The notes under the pieces: generated by a model
What the model was told of the DNA's origin: nothing
What the model saw: only the letters and a program-made list of their open reading frames with translations
The model's database searches: none
Made by a program: the position numbers and the translations under genes
Assembly (NCBI GenBank): GCA_026169375.1
Contig: JAPFCR010000035.1
Coordinates: 124,001 to 188,000, forward strand
Length of the DNA stretch: 64,000 nt
From: Sporosarcina sp.
GTDB lineage: Bacteria > Bacillota > Bacilli > Bacillales_A > Planococcaceae
Reading direction: 5' to 3'
Part shown: positions 45,444 to 56,204 of the stretch, in pieces
Numbering within the stretch: the stretch's first letter is position 1
Layout of the letters: the number at the start of each line of letters is the position of its first letter

Positions 45444-46178
45444 TTAAATATACCATCCACCATTTAACTTTAATACTTCACCTGTCATATAATCTGCTTT
45501 TCCACTTAATAAAAAATCGACAAAATCCGCTACTTGTTGAGGCGTACCCGTCGTTAACAGTGGAATTTCATCTATCACAAGTGCTTTTTCATCTTCAGGA
45601 ATATCATCATTCATCCTTGTTTCAATCCATCCCGGTGCGATCGCGTTAACACGAATGCCCGAATAAGAGGCTTCTTTTGCATAAGCTTTCACAAATGCAT
45701 GTTGGGCTCCTTTTACAGTTGAATACATCACTTCACCCGCAGCACCTGTATCCCCCCAAATCGAACCGATAAACACAATATAAGAAACCGCCTGCCGACG
45801 CAAGCGATTTGATAATAAACTAATTAATCGTGCTGGATTTCGCACATGGACTTTCCAAAGTGCATCCATATCAAAGGAGGTTGTTTCTGTTAACAACTTA
45901 TTCATCGATTGTCCATTTGCAACAACAATCGCATCCACTTGATAAATGTTTTCGGAAACTTGATTTGCACCCTCATCGCTTTGAAAATTTGCTTGTATGC
46001 ATAAAAAGTCTAATGCTGGGTAATGATTTTCAAGCGATTGTCGTAATTTTTCTGCTTCTTGTGCCCGTTCATTAAAATGAATATAAATCGACCATCCACT
46101 CGCCGCAAGTTGGTGACAAACGGCTTGGCCGATGCCACCAGTTGCGCCTAATACGAGTGCAAATTTACGTTGTTTCAT
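45444..46178 (-). CDS. ymfI: Short-chain dehydrogenase/reductase YmfI
   Basis: 244 residues. Rossmann motif G-A-T-G-G-I-G near residue 11, V-V-A-N-G-Q (NAG-like) near 85 and the Tyr-x-x-x-Lys pair in Y-S-T-V-K-G. The C-terminal M-T-G-E-V-L-K-L-N-G-G is FabG-like. Substrate unknown. It overlaps the upstream M16 gene by four bases (ATGA), so the two are coupled. Confidence 0.9.
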   Translation of the reverse strand: MKQRKFALVLGATGGIGQAVCHQLAASGWSIYIHFNERAQEAEKLRQSLENHYPALDFLCIQANFQSDEGANQVSENIYQVDAIVVANGQSMNKLLTETTSFDMDALWKVHVRNPARLISLLSNRLRRQAVSYIVFIGSIWGDTGAAGEVMYSTVKGAQHAFVKAYAKEASYSGIRVNAIAPGWIETRMNDDIPEDEKALVIDEIPLLTTGTPQQVADFVDFLLSGKADYMTGEVLKLNGGWYI

Positions 46179-47473
46179 TTTTCTTTTTCTTTCGGCTTAA
46201 TCTTAAATACAGTATGCCCTTCTGCTCTGTTTATTGTTGAAAATGCAGTTTTCAAATCTTCTACTGTAATTTTCTCAAGCGTTGGCACGACATCGAACAA
46301 GTCCATTTCATTGAATTTATAACGAGTAAATTGATTGGCGATAAACTCAATCGAATTGAGTGCACGCATAAATTGACCGATTTTTCGTTTACGAAGACGT
46401 TCAAGTTCTTCTTCTGTGATCGACCATGAAGCATTTAACTCTTCAATTGTTTGACGAATTTTTCCTTCTAATGCTTCAGGATTTTCAGTATCTGAGACGA
46501 TCATCGCAAAACCATAACCCTGCTCTAGCGAAAAGCTATACGCATACGATTCATCGATTAAGCTACTTTCATACGCTTCTTTATAAAAATCAGAAGTACG
46601 GCCAAATAACACGTCTAATAATAATTCAGTCGCCAATTCTTGTTTTAACATTTCACTTCCAGAATTATGAACATCATTACACTTCATCCCAAAGCTTAAC
46701 TTTGGTTTAGAGACATCCATTTCAAGCGTCCGTTCAGCAATCGCTGCCGTTGTAGGTTCTTCTGGGAAACGACGCACAATTTCTTCAGGATTGTTAAATG
46801 TTCGTTTTGATTGATTTTCTTTAATAAACGTCATCATTTCTTCAGGATTAACCGCACCTACAACAAACAACACCATATTGGAAGGATGATAAAATGTTTC
46901 GTAACATTCATATAAATGGTCAGCTGTAATTTTATCAATCGACTCAATTGTCCCCGCAATATCAATTTTCACCGGGTGATTATGGTGTAAATTTTCGATT
47001 GCACCGAAATATAATCGCCAATCTGGTAAATCATCGTACATTGTAATTTCTTGGTTAATAATCCCTTTTTCCTTCTCGACTGTTTCTTCAGTAAAATAAG
47101 GTTCCTGTACGAAATCTAACAGCACTTCTGTGTTTTCATAAAGTTTATTCGTCGCGGAAAAAAGATAAGCCGTTCTCGTAAATGATGTGAACGCGTTTGC
47201 CGATCCGCCGAGCAAGCTAAACTTCTGGAAAACATCCCCTTCTTCTTTTTCAAACATTTTATGCTCTAAAAAGTGCGCGATTCCGTCCGGTACTGTTACC
47301 TCTTCCTTTTTTCCGTTCGGAATAAACGTCCGGTCGATCGAACCGTATTTTGTTGTGAATGTCACAAACGTTTTCGAAAAGCCTTTTTTCGGTAAAATAT
47401 AGACATCAAGACCATTGTCTAATGTTTCATTGTATAAGGTTTCTTGTAAGTTCTCAAAGTTTATTTTATTCAT
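46175..47473 (-). CDS. ymfH: M16 family peptidase YmfH
   Basis: 432 residues from the ATG at 47473. The inverted zinc motif H-F-L-E-H near residue 75 and a downstream E...E-I-T-M-Y-D-D block indicate an active peptidase subunit. It overlaps the inactive partner ymfF by 8 bases, typical of paired M16 subunits that form one chamber. It starts the coupled ymfH-ymfI pair. Physiological substrate unknown. Confidence 0.9.
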   Translation of the reverse strand: MNKINFENLQETLYNETLDNGLDVYILPKKGFSKTFVTFTTKYGSIDRTFIPNGKKEEVTVPDGIAHFLEHKMFEKEEGDVFQKFSLLGGSANAFTSFTRTAYLFSATNKLYENTEVLLDFVQEPYFTEETVEKEKGIINQEITMYDDLPDWRLYFGAIENLHHNHPVKIDIAGTIESIDKITADHLYECYETFYHPSNMVLFVVGAVNPEEMMTFIKENQSKRTFNNPEEIVRRFPEEPTTAAIAERTLEMDVSKPKLSFGMKCNDVHNSGSEMLKQELATELLLDVLFGRTSDFYKEAYESSLIDESYAYSFSLEQGYGFAMIVSDTENPEALEGKIRQTIEELNASWSITEEELERLRKRKIGQFMRALNSIEFIANQFTRYKFNEMDLFDVVPTLEKITVEDLKTAFSTINRAEGHTVFKIKPKEKEK

Positions 47474-48749
47474 TGGCAATCGTTTCCTTTCCTGACAACA
47501 AATAAACAATTTCCAATTGTATTGTCGAAGCCATTTGTTTTACATCTTCTTTAGTAACAGCTTCCCATCCAGCTTTCAGCATGTCAGCTGTAAAATTCTC
47601 ATCTAATTCTTTATATTGGTCAAAAATTTCAATTTGCCCACGTGCAGAATCAAATGCACTTGTAATGCTGTTATTGAGAAGTGCTTTTGTTTGATCCATT
47701 TCTAAATCTGTAATGTCCCCGTTTTGTAAGGCTTGTAACTGCTCTTCAATCAGTGCAACTGCTTTATCCGTTAGTTCTGCATCAATGCCTGCGATGACAT
47801 AAAGAAGTCCGTACTGTGAAGAATAAGAACTCGATGCGTAATACGCCATACTTTCCTTTTCCCGTACGTTCATAAACAATTTACTATGTGCAAAGCCCCC
47901 AAAAACACCATTTGTGACTTGCATTTTCATATAATCTTTATGCCCAAATCCGACCGGCGTACAAAATGCCAAATGAAGTTTTCCTTGTTTCATCTCTTGT
48001 TGCTCTTCAATGCGTTGAACTGTCACGCTATTTTTATGTGCATCTGTTTTAAATGCATGTTGTTTACGACTCGGGCGTGCAGCAAACGGAAGCAATTCTT
48101 TTAATTTCGCTACAACTTCCTGCTCTTCAATATCGCCAACGACATAAATATCGATGAGATCTTCTTCAAGCATCGATGTGTACGTCTGTAATAATTCATC
48201 AGCTTGAACTGCCTGAACTGCCTCTTCCGAACCATTTGCGCTTGTTGACACAACACTATTCGGTCGTAAATGGTCGAGCATTCTTTTTTGTGCATAGCTC
48301 GTTTTATTGTCATACTGTGAACGAATTCTTTCTGTAACGGAACGTTTTTCACGATTTACAATATCCGGATCGAACTGGCCATCGACCAAATTCGGGTTAA
48401 ATATCACAGTACGAACAAGTTCAAATGCTTCATTTAAAACACCTGAGTCATTTAAATATTCATCATTGACACATTCAACGTTCAACGTAAAAATATGATT
48501 CGAACCGCGCTTTGTCGTATCTGTATATAACACAGTACCATATAAATCGTCCAGTTTTTTCCTTAGTGTATTTTGAGTTTTATATTTTTCATTTGAATCT
48601 TCAAGTACATTCGCTAAAACCGATCGAGCTGCTGCAACTTTTTCTGTTAATGCTGTTTTAAATTTCACGGAAAAACTAACTGTTTTAAACTGATCTGTCT
48701 GACGTGTATATAAAGTAACACCTTGTTCAATTTCGTTTTTTATAAACAT
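47466..48749 (-). CDS. ymfF: M16 family non-catalytic subunit YmfF
   Basis: 427 residues from the ATG at 48749 (AGAGGTG upstream). It has the M16 fold, e.g. F-K-T-A-L-T-E-K-V-A-A-A-R-S-V-L-A-N-V-L-E-D, but where the zinc motif H-x-x-E-H should lie there is no His pair. It is thus the predicted non-catalytic partner of YmfH, as in B. subtilis. The C-terminus carries R-E-K-E-S-M-A-Y-Y-A-S-S-S-Y, the usual substrate-binding R/Y region. Confidence 0.9.
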   Translation of the reverse strand: MFIKNEIEQGVTLYTRQTDQFKTVSFSVKFKTALTEKVAAARSVLANVLEDSNEKYKTQNTLRKKLDDLYGTVLYTDTTKRGSNHIFTLNVECVNDEYLNDSGVLNEAFELVRTVIFNPNLVDGQFDPDIVNREKRSVTERIRSQYDNKTSYAQKRMLDHLRPNSVVSTSANGSEEAVQAVQADELLQTYTSMLEEDLIDIYVVGDIEEQEVVAKLKELLPFAARPSRKQHAFKTDAHKNSVTVQRIEEQQEMKQGKLHLAFCTPVGFGHKDYMKMQVTNGVFGGFAHSKLFMNVREKESMAYYASSSYSSQYGLLYVIAGIDAELTDKAVALIEEQLQALQNGDITDLEMDQTKALLNNSITSAFDSARGQIEIFDQYKELDENFTADMLKAGWEAVTKEDVKQMASTIQLEIVYLLSGKETIANE

Positions 48750-49003
48750 CTTAACACCTCTGTTTTTTGTTAATATGCTGCATCTTTCCTTCACTATACA
48801 TTTTGTTTCATACGCTCAAATAAGATCCTTATCTTTATGATTAGCTTTCTTAATAACCAGTTACTTTGAAATCTTGGCAGCATAGATGAAAAAGCAACTT
48901 TTCCATTCCTTCTAGTTTACAACAGATTTTTCCAATGCTCTAGTATGACACAACATTTTTCACTATTCCCCCAATTCACAACTCACTCTTTCAGAAAATA
49001 AAA

Positions 49004-49041
49004 CACTCGCTAAAGTCTTTATGTAAGATTTTTAGCGAGCA
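49004..49041 (-). terminator. Terminator of the lost MCP gene
   Basis: Stem CACTCGCTAAA / TTTAGCGAGC followed on the minus strand by GTTTTATTTT. It lies just beyond the decayed receptor gene and is still intact. Confidence 0.75.
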
Positions 49042-49058
49042 CTTTAAAGTGGAGTGAC

Positions 49059-49804
49059 TCATCGGTTAATTTGCTACACGAGTGCTTCTACATTTTCAGT
49101 CAGTTTTTGTGATTGATTCGTACTTTTATTCTAACTTTTAACCGAAGCGAAGTATTCGTCAGTTGTAGCGGAAATTTGCTGGCTACCGAATTAGCTATCG
49201 TTTTTGTTAGGTTTTCCACGATTAGTTGAAAACAATCATTTGATGCTACTTGCATCTGGCGGTTAAAAAAGATTAGCGTAATGTTCGCCCACTTGTTAAC
49301 AATAAATACACCGCATGAATCATAAGTACAGAAAAATGATATTCAGGCGTACTACATAATAATTCCTGGAAATAAGAAACCTCTTACGAAATGATGGACT
49401 GCGAAAGTGATTGTACTTATGACAATGAGGGCAATTGAATTAAAGTATGTAATAAAAGCGAGTATCATGAAAATTGATAAATGACTTTCAATTAAGCCAT
49501 TTCCCGCGACAATCATAAGCATAGATCCATGGGTTAACGTTAATATGAATAATCGTACTCTTGGATGGTTTGCCTCTTTCTTATACAAAATACAAGGTAT
49601 AAGGAGTAAAACAAATGTCACAACGATATAATAAATATCTCGTGAATACTTCCTGTTAATGACGGTATGCCCATGAAAACAAGATAAGAACGAAATCATC
49701 CAAATACATGGCGTAATACGCAAACAATACCACTTAAACCTACGACCAATATTGTAATTCACAACAGTAAGTAATTTCCTTTTATTGTGTTTATTTCTAT
49801 CTAA
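49059..49804 (-). pseudogene. Decayed methyl-accepting chemotaxis protein gene
   Basis: The upstream part (49352-49762 plus an in-frame extension to about 49804) encodes several hydrophobic helices like the sensor region of membrane chemotaxis receptors. After it the frame is broken. The minus strand then reads Q-L-I-V-E-N-L-T-K-T-I-A-N-S-V-A, changes frame, and reads S-Q-Q-I-S-A-T-T-D-E-Y-F-A-S-V-K-S and N-K-S-T-N-Q-S-Q-K-L-T-E-N-V-E-A-L-V with stops in between. That is the end of a receptor signalling domain. Most of the signalling domain is deleted. No functional product is expected. Confidence 0.65.
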
Positions 49805-49946
49805 GCCCTTTTGATATTATATCTAATTTTCTCCCATGAGTTTACAGTAGTCGACTCAACAATTTCTGAAAGAAAATTCAAACACAATAATTCACAGATT
49901 TTTTCAATACAAGCCCATCTTCACAACAATAAAAAATTTTAAATAC

Positions 49947-50666
49947 TTACACACGTTTTCGGTTTACATGAAAGCTAAATTTATCGGCTCTGAAAAAATT
50001 CTTTGAATACAACACCATTTCCTCGTCACTGCTATAATGTTTTTGTTCTAATGCGAGTAAAGGAACATCAATGCCACAACGTAAAACAGAAGACGCTTCT
50101 TCGTCATAAGCAAGTGGTTCAATTTTTGCAACAGCTTGGTCAATTTGAATATCCCCAGAGTCTTCAATCGAATCGAATATAGAGATATTCAATAATGCTT
50201 CAGCACCAACGGAAAAATTTTCCACTAACACTTGATCAATACAATAAACGACAGGTCGGTCATTTGCTGTACGTACACGTTTAATTGTCAGAAGTTTATC
50301 ACTTCGTTCACAATTAAACATCAAAGCTTCTTTATCTGTCACAACCGTCTCTGAAAAATCTATGAAAATCGTTCCAGGTTCCATACCTGCTTGTCGAATC
50401 ATCGTCGAAACACTCGTCAACTCTTCAATTCCAGCTGTGAATAATGGTTTCGGATTCACAAATATCCCCACACCATGTTTTTCGACAAGAATCTTCTCTT
50501 TTAATAACATTCGAAAAACCTTTCTAATCGTAGAAAGACTAATGTCAAATTTTTTCGCAAGTTGAAACTCTGTCGGAAAACGTTCTTCTTCAGAAAAAAC
50601 ACCTTGACTAATTTCATCTTTTAACTGTTCAACAATTTTCAAATATGCTTGTTCATCATTATCCAC
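49947..50666 (-). CDS. ymfC: GntR family regulator YmfC
   Basis: 239 residues. N-terminal winged helix-turn-helix (E-R-F-P-T-E-F-Q-L-A-K-K-F-D-I-S-L-S-T-I-R-K-V) and a C-terminal UTRA effector domain (R-V-R-T-A-N-D-R-P-V-V-Y-C). HutC/GntR subgroup. It lies immediately downstream of spoIIIE as ymfC does in B. subtilis. The genes it regulates elsewhere are missing here; only a receptor pseudogene follows it. Confidence 0.88.
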   Translation of the reverse strand: MDNDEQAYLKIVEQLKDEISQGVFSEEERFPTEFQLAKKFDISLSTIRKVFRMLLKEKILVEKHGVGIFVNPKPLFTAGIEELTSVSTMIRQAGMEPGTIFIDFSETVVTDKEALMFNCERSDKLLTIKRVRTANDRPVVYCIDQVLVENFSVGAEALLNISIFDSIEDSGDIQIDQAVAKIEPLAYDEEASSVLRCGIDVPLLALEQKHYSSDEEMVLYSKNFFRADKFSFHVNRKRV

Positions 50667-50792
50667 TTTTACATACCACCTTAAAAGGATATCTTTTCAC
50701 TCTTTAGTTCCTTAACTATATCACTTTCAACCTACAATATGAAACAAATGAGAAGTGTTAATTTCTCAAAACACTTAATCAGATTTTCATTT

Positions 50793-50838
50793 AAAAAACT
50801 ACTTGAAATTCCTTTCATCGAATGTCAAGTAGTTTTTT
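50793..50838. terminator. Terminator of spoIIIE
   Basis: A perfect 14-bp stem (AAAAAACTACTTGA and its complement) with T runs on both strands, between spoIIIE and ymfC. Confidence 0.85.
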
Positions 50839-50900
50839 TCATATAATTAAATTAGATGTCATCAAATAACAAATTGTTTTCCTGAAAGAAAAAGCCATTT

Positions 50901-53249
50901 CTACTCCGTTTCTTCTTTACTCACCAGTACTTGTCTCGGTCTACTGCCATCTGGTGGTCCGACAATTCCACGCATTTCCATTTGATCGACAATACGTGCT
51001 GCACGGGAATAACCGATTCTAAAACGACGTTGTAACATCGATACAGAAGCTGTTTGCATATCGGTTACAAGCGCCACCGCGTCATCATAAAGTTCGTCTG
51101 TTTCTTCATGTGGCGGAACTTCAACAACTTCTGTCGGAATCATTTCTTCTTGATACTGTGCTTTTTGTTGTTCAATGACAAAGTCTACAACGGCTTCGAC
51201 TTCACTATCTGAAACGAATGCACCTTGAATTCGCACTGGCTTGGAACCCCCAGCAGGTAAAAAGAGCATATCGCCTCGACCGAGTAATTTATCTGCCCCG
51301 CCAGTATCTAAAATCGTTCTCGAGTCGATTGCTGATGATACCGCAAACGCAATACGAGAGGGGATATTCGCTTTAATGACACCTGTAATTACGTCAACAC
51401 TTGGTCTTTGCGTCGCGATAATTAAATGAATTCCAGCCGCTCGTGCCATCTGTGCAAGGCGTGTAATCGAGTCTTCAACATCACTCGAAGCAACCATCAT
51501 TAAATCCGCAAGCTCATCGACAATGACGACAATATACGGCATATGTGGATGTTTTTCATCGTTTTCTTCATTCCATTTATCGATGTTTGCATTATACCCT
51601 TCTACATTTCGCGTGCCTGTATGTGAAAACAACTCATAACGTCGCTCCATTTCTGAAACAACTTTTTGTAAAGCTTGTGCTGCTTTTCTAGGATCTGTCA
51701 CAACAGGTGCAAGTAAATGCGGAATACCATTGTACACATTTAACTCAACCATTTTCGGGTCAATCATCATCATTTTCACTTCATGCGGTTTGGCACGAAG
51801 TAAAATACTCATAATGATGCCGTTAATACAAACACTTTTACCGCTTCCTGTTGCGCCCGCAATGAGCATATGTGGCATTTTATTTAACTCTGTTAAGATT
51901 GCTTGGCCCGTCACATCTCGACCAAGGGAAATCATTAATTTTGAATCAGGGTCACTATTTTCCTTCGATTCAATGACTTCGCGTAAGCTCACGACAGCTA
52001 TATTTTGGTTAGGTACTTCAATCCCGACAGCTGACTTCCCAGGAATCGGCGCTTCAATTCGTAAATCACTCGCCGCAAGCGCTAATGCCAAATCATCTGT
52101 TAAACTAACGATGCGACTTACTTTTACACCCGTATCCGGTAAAATCTCATACTTCGTAACAGCCGGACCTAAATGAACTTGCGTAACGCTAGCTTTAACA
52201 CCAAAACTTAAAAATGTTTCTTCTAGTTTTTTCGCATTCGCTTGAATTGAATCATACTCACCCGATTGATCATTATGAGGTGTCTCTTTCAACAATACAG
52301 GCGGTGGTAAAACGTAATCCTTATTTTCTTCTTCCCCTGTGAGAACGCTATAGGTGCTCAATTCTTCTTCAGATTGTTCTTCTTTAGGTTTATCCGTTTT
52401 CTCAGGAGTTTCGCGTACTTCTGAAGTTGTTGGTGTTATTTCTTGTTTAGGTTTCGGTTCAATTCGTTCATTAAAAGCTGAAATAATAGGTTCGGGTGCA
52501 ATTTCCTCAGCCGCTTCCATCGCAAGTTCTGGTGCTTCGTCAACTGCTTTCTGTTTAGCAGCTTTTTTCTTCTTCGCTTTTGCTCTCTCGGATACACGAC
52601 GTTCTTTCTTTTCACCTTGCTTCATTTTTTGAATGTTTTCCTTTAAAAAGTCAAAAGCTTTAGGTGTCGTTTCCACAATATACGGAACGAGCGCTTTCCC
52701 TGTTAATAAAATAACCCCTATCAAAAATAAAAGAACACCCACCACTTTAGAGCCATTCATATCAAATAATGTATAAAACATTGCATAAATAATCGCACCA
52801 ATCATTCCGCCTCCGAGAGTACCCGTACGTGAAGCAATGCCATCATTTGTCACGAGCACATGCCACGTTTGCTTAATGGAAGAATGAGACATTAACACAC
52901 GACTTCTTTCCAACTCTTCAAATAAAAAGATATGGCTAAATAAAAGGAAACTCGTAAGAATAAATAAACTACCGATTAATAACCGGTTTTTCCAACTGCC
53001 TACTTTTCGCATAACCATTAAAATAATCGCTTGCATAATTAATAATAAAGGAATAATAATATGCCAATTACCAAATAAAAACCTTGAAACATTCGACAAA
53101 ATTCTTCCAACAGGATCAAATTCAAAAATAATAATAACCGCAATCCCAATCATGATAAGTCCTGTAATTTCATAAACAAGTGGGCTTAAAGGGGTTTGCT
53201 TTTTATTTTTTGGCTTCGTTTTCTTACCTCGCCTTTTTTTCTTTGACAT
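50901..53249 (-). CDS. spoIIIE: DNA translocase FtsK/SpoIIIE
   Basis: 782 residues from the ATG at 53249 (GGAGGCGG upstream). A basic N-terminus, about four membrane helices to residue 165, an acidic and Pro-rich linker, then the motor with Walker A G-A-T-G-S-G-K-S and [11 protein letters not shown]-terminal gamma winged helix ([17 protein letters not shown]) reads DNA polarity. In spore formers it pumps the chromosome into the forespore. B. subtilis SpoIIIE has 789 residues and the same neighbours. Confidence 0.95.
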   Translation of the reverse strand: MSKKKRRGKKTKPKNKKQTPLSPLVYEITGLIMIGIAVIIIFEFDPVGRILSNVSRFLFGNWHIIIPLLLIMQAIILMVMRKVGSWKNRLLIGSLFILTSFLLFSHIFLFEELERSRVLMSHSSIKQTWHVLVTNDGIASRTGTLGGGMIGAIIYAMFYTLFDMNGSKVVGVLLFLIGVILLTGKALVPYIVETTPKAFDFLKENIQKMKQGEKKERRVSERAKAKKKKAAKQKAVDEAPELAMEAAEEIAPEPIISAFNERIEPKPKQEITPTTSEVRETPEKTDKPKEEQSEEELSTYSVLTGEEENKDYVLPPPVLLKETPHNDQSGEYDSIQANAKKLEETFLSFGVKASVTQVHLGPAVTKYEILPDTGVKVSRIVSLTDDLALALAASDLRIEAPIPGKSAVGIEVPNQNIAVVSLREVIESKENSDPDSKLMISLGRDVTGQAILTELNKMPHMLIAGATGSGKSVCINGIIMSILLRAKPHEVKMMMIDPKMVELNVYNGIPHLLAPVVTDPRKAAQALQKVVSEMERRYELFSHTGTRNVEGYNANIDKWNEENDEKHPHMPYIVVIVDELADLMMVASSDVEDSITRLAQMARAAGIHLIIATQRPSVDVITGVIKANIPSRIAFAVSSAIDSRTILDTGGADKLLGRGDMLFLPAGGSKPVRIQGAFVSDSEVEAVVDFVIEQQKAQYQEEMIPTEVVEVPPHEETDELYDDAVALVTDMQTASVSMLQRRFRIGYSRAARIVDQMEMRGIVGPPDGSRPRQVLVSKEETE

Positions 53250-53306
53250 AGGCCGCCTCCTCCCCGAATGATCATTTGAACTATCTTCATTTTCCACTGA
53301 CTAAAA

Positions 53307-53342
53307 AAGGATTTCCTCCTCCACGAAGGAAAGGAAACCCTT
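53307..53342 (-). terminator. Terminator of rnjB
   Basis: A stem of AAGG plus TTTCCTTTCC pairing with GGAGGAAA plus CCTT, followed by TTTTTTA on the minus strand. Confidence 0.7.
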
Positions 53343-53366
53343 GATTGTCCTTATTTCACGTTCAAA

Positions 53367-55034
53367 TCAATATTCCATAATGATTGGAATAATCATAGGT
53401 CTTCTTTTCGTTTGTTGGAATAAATAAGAACTTAATGTATCACGAACGTCTTGTTTAATTCCTGTCCATTCAAACGACTTTTTAGACACATGTTTCTCGA
53501 CGATTTTATGAACAAGCTTTTTTGCTTCTTCTAATAGTTCTTCTGATTCTCGTACATAAACAAATCCTCTCGATACAATCTCCGGACCTGCTGCTATTCT
53601 TTTTTGTTTTCGGTTCAGTGTAATGACGACTGTGAAAATGCCGTCTTGTGAAAGTAATTTACGATCACGAAGGACAATATTTCCAACATCACCTACACCA
53701 ATCCCGTCAATTAGCACATTCCCGGCTTGTACGCGGCCGCTCATACGCATTTTATTCTTTCGATATTCTACAATATCGCCTTTATCGGCAATAAAAATAC
53801 GTTTTTTCTCCATTCCCACTTGTTGAGCGAGTTTAGAGTGTGCCATTAACATACGATATTCCCCCTGAATTGGGATAAAGTATTTTGGTTGCATTAAGTT
53901 CAACATTAACTTCAAATCTTCTTGGCTACCATGTCCAGACACATGAACGTTTTTACTTGACGTTAAAACACTTGCGCCTTTTTTTGCTAAATCGTTCATC
54001 GTTTCAAACATCGAAACTTCCATACCTGGTGACGGTGTAAATGTAATGAGTACCGTATCTGTATTTTTAATTCGAATGTCTTTGTGCTGATTACGAACAA
54101 TTCTTTCAAGCGCATCCAGTGGTTCACCTTGGTTACCCGTAACAATCACAACAACTTCATCATCCTCATAATTATCTACATCTTTCACTGGGATGATGAC
54201 ATCATCTTCAATTGTCAAATAACCAAGATCCATCCCTACTTTGTAGTAACTTTCAAGGCTTCGTCCAACAACAGCTACTTTCTTTCCTGATTCAAATGCT
54301 TTATCAAACACTTGCTGGATACGAATGAAGTTTGAAGCATAAAGCGCTACTAAAATACGACCTTTTGCTTCATAAAAAGTTTTCGATAGATGTTTCTCAA
54401 CGACAGCCTCAGAAGTTGTATAACCTGGACGTTCTGCTTCTGAAGAATCGGACATTAAAATGAAAACACCTTTTTCACCTAAATTGGCCATCTTTCCGAT
54501 ATCCGGACGGTATTTTCCTTTTGCTGCTTGGTCAAATTTAAATTCTCCTGTATGCACAATCGCGCCTTCACTCGTATGGAAAACGATCCCTAGCGAGTCT
54601 GGAATACTATGTGTCGTATTGAAAAACGTCACATGTGTACGATTAAAATTCATACGACTTCTATTCGTCACTTCAAAGAAACGAATCGGATGCGGAGCTG
54701 GCATTTGCTTTAAATGTTCTTTTGCTAAAGCTAGTGTTAGCTTCGACCCATAAACTGGCGCTTGTACAATTTGTAATAAATAAGAAAGTGATCCAATCGC
54801 ATCTTCATGTCCATGCGTTAAAAAGATTCCTTTCACACGCCCTTTATTTTCTTCAATATATGCAAGATCCGGAATGACAATATCAATTCCAAGCATTTCA
54901 CTCTCTGGGAACATCAGTCCAGAATCAACGATAAATAACTCATCATCAATTTCTACGACATACATCGCTTTTCCAATCTCACCGACCCCTCCAAGGGGGA
55001 TCACTTTAATTACTTCGTTTTTTACTTTTGTCAA
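53367..55034 (-). CDS. rnjB: Ribonuclease J2
   Basis: 555 residues from a TTG with AGGAGG upstream. A metallo-beta-lactamase/beta-CASP nuclease. The motif is T-H-G-H-E-D-A-I-G, so the last His of H-x-H-x-D-H is Ala. This points to the weakly active RNase J2 form, which partners RNase J1, rather than J1. Further motifs are F-N-T-T-H-S-I-P-D-S-L-G and H-V-S-G-H-G-S-Q-E-D. It helps in 5' to 3' decay and rRNA maturation. B. subtilis rnjB (ymfA) lies in the same place. Confidence 0.93.
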   Translation of the reverse strand: MTKVKNEVIKVIPLGGVGEIGKAMYVVEIDDELFIVDSGLMFPESEMLGIDIVIPDLAYIEENKGRVKGIFLTHGHEDAIGSLSYLLQIVQAPVYGSKLTLALAKEHLKQMPAPHPIRFFEVTNRSRMNFNRTHVTFFNTTHSIPDSLGIVFHTSEGAIVHTGEFKFDQAAKGKYRPDIGKMANLGEKGVFILMSDSSEAERPGYTTSEAVVEKHLSKTFYEAKGRILVALYASNFIRIQQVFDKAFESGKKVAVVGRSLESYYKVGMDLGYLTIEDDVIIPVKDVDNYEDDEVVVIVTGNQGEPLDALERIVRNQHKDIRIKNTDTVLITFTPSPGMEVSMFETMNDLAKKGASVLTSSKNVHVSGHGSQEDLKLMLNLMQPKYFIPIQGEYRMLMAHSKLAQQVGMEKKRIFIADKGDIVEYRKNKMRMSGRVQAGNVLIDGIGVGDVGNIVLRDRKLLSQDGIFTVVITLNRKQKRIAAGPEIVSRGFVYVRESEELLEEAKKLVHKIVEKHVSKKSFEWTGIKQDVRDTLSSYLFQQTKRRPMIIPIIMEY

Positions 55035-55280
55035 TTTATTTCCTCCTAATTTTACTTTCCGGCCAATTCAGCTATTTATCATTATACGTGACGAGTCGCT
55101 CCTATACAAATATGAACTTCAAGATTTACCTTCGATTTGTTTGTTTTATTTTTAACGTTTCATTGCTATGTATGGATTAGATTACATTGTGTAATGAGCC
55201 ATATAATCTCTAACAACTTTTAAATTTATGTATGATAAAATTCACTAACAACTATTTTAACATCCTTTTCCATATAAAAA

Positions 55281-55300
55281 AAGCCGGTAACAACCGGCTT
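55281..55300 (-). terminator. Terminator of dapA
   Basis: Stem AAGCCGGT / ACCGGCTT followed by seven T on the minus strand, immediately after the stop codon. Confidence 0.88.
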
Positions 55301-56188
55301 TTAAGTAAACAATTGCTTCGCTTGCCTCAAATTTTCCATCGCGTCGTCTACGATTTTCGTGTCTTCTAACGGTACTAAAGGTAATCTAACACCACCTGTA
55401 TCGACGCCAATTTCTTTTAAAGCATACTTTAATGGAACTGGGTTTGGAGAGGAGAACATGGCATCAAAGAATGGCAATAATGTACGGTGCATTTTTGCTG
55501 CTTCTTTCACACGTCCTTCTTCAAATGCTGCAATCATTTTCTGCATTTCATTTCCAACGATGTGAGATGAAACAGAGATGATCCCATCGCCGCCAATTGC
55601 GAGCAACGGTAATGTTAAGCCGTCATCACCACTATACAATTTAAAGTCATCCGCTGTTCCTTCAATAATTGCCGCCATTTGCTCAAGATCGCCACTTGCT
55701 TCTTTCATCGCGACGATATTATCAATTTTCGACAAGGCGATTGTCGTTTCCGGTAACATGTTGACAACTGAACGTCCTGGAATATTGTATAAAAGAATTG
55801 GCAATTCCGTTTCTTTCGCAATTGTAGAAAAATGCGTATACATTCCTTTTTGGTCAGGCTTATTATAATACGGTGTAACGAGCATAACTCCGTCTACCCC
55901 GCATTTTTCCATACGTTTTGTAGCATCAATCGACGTTTGTGTACAATTACTGCCTGTGCCTGCAATAACAGGAATTCGACCATTCACTTGTTTCACTGTA
56001 AATGTTACTAATTCTCCTATTTCTTCCCATGTTAATGTTGGAGATTCTCCGGTTGTTCCACTCACAATTAACGAATCCGTTCCATTTTCTATTAAATACT
56101 CAATTAATCTTTCTGTTTTCTCATAATCAATCGTGACTTCCCCTGAAAAAGGAGTCACCATTGCCGTTGCAATTCGTCCAAGTTCCAT
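55301..56188 (-). CDS. dapA: 4-hydroxy-tetrahydrodipicolinate synthase
   Basis: 295 residues from the ATG at 56188 (GGAGG upstream). S-G-T-T-G-E-S-P-T-L near residue 43, L-Y-N-I-P-G-R near 132 and the Schiff-base Lys in V-A-M-K-E-A-S-G-D near 161. It condenses pyruvate with aspartate semialdehyde, feeding both lysine/diaminopimelate and dipicolinate. It closes the spoVFA-spoVFB-asd-dapA unit; dapG, which sits between asd and dapA in B. subtilis, is absent. Confidence 0.96.
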   Translation of the reverse strand: MELGRIATAMVTPFSGEVTIDYEKTERLIEYLIENGTDSLIVSGTTGESPTLTWEEIGELVTFTVKQVNGRIPVIAGTGSNCTQTSIDATKRMEKCGVDGVMLVTPYYNKPDQKGMYTHFSTIAKETELPILLYNIPGRSVVNMLPETTIALSKIDNIVAMKEASGDLEQMAAIIEGTADDFKLYSGDDGLTLPLLAIGGDGIISVSSHIVGNEMQKMIAAFEEGRVKEAAKMHRTLLPFFDAMFSSPNPVPLKYALKEIGVDTGGVRLPLVPLEDTKIVDDAMENLRQAKQLFT

Positions 56189-56204
56189 TGTATCTATCCT
56201 CCAT

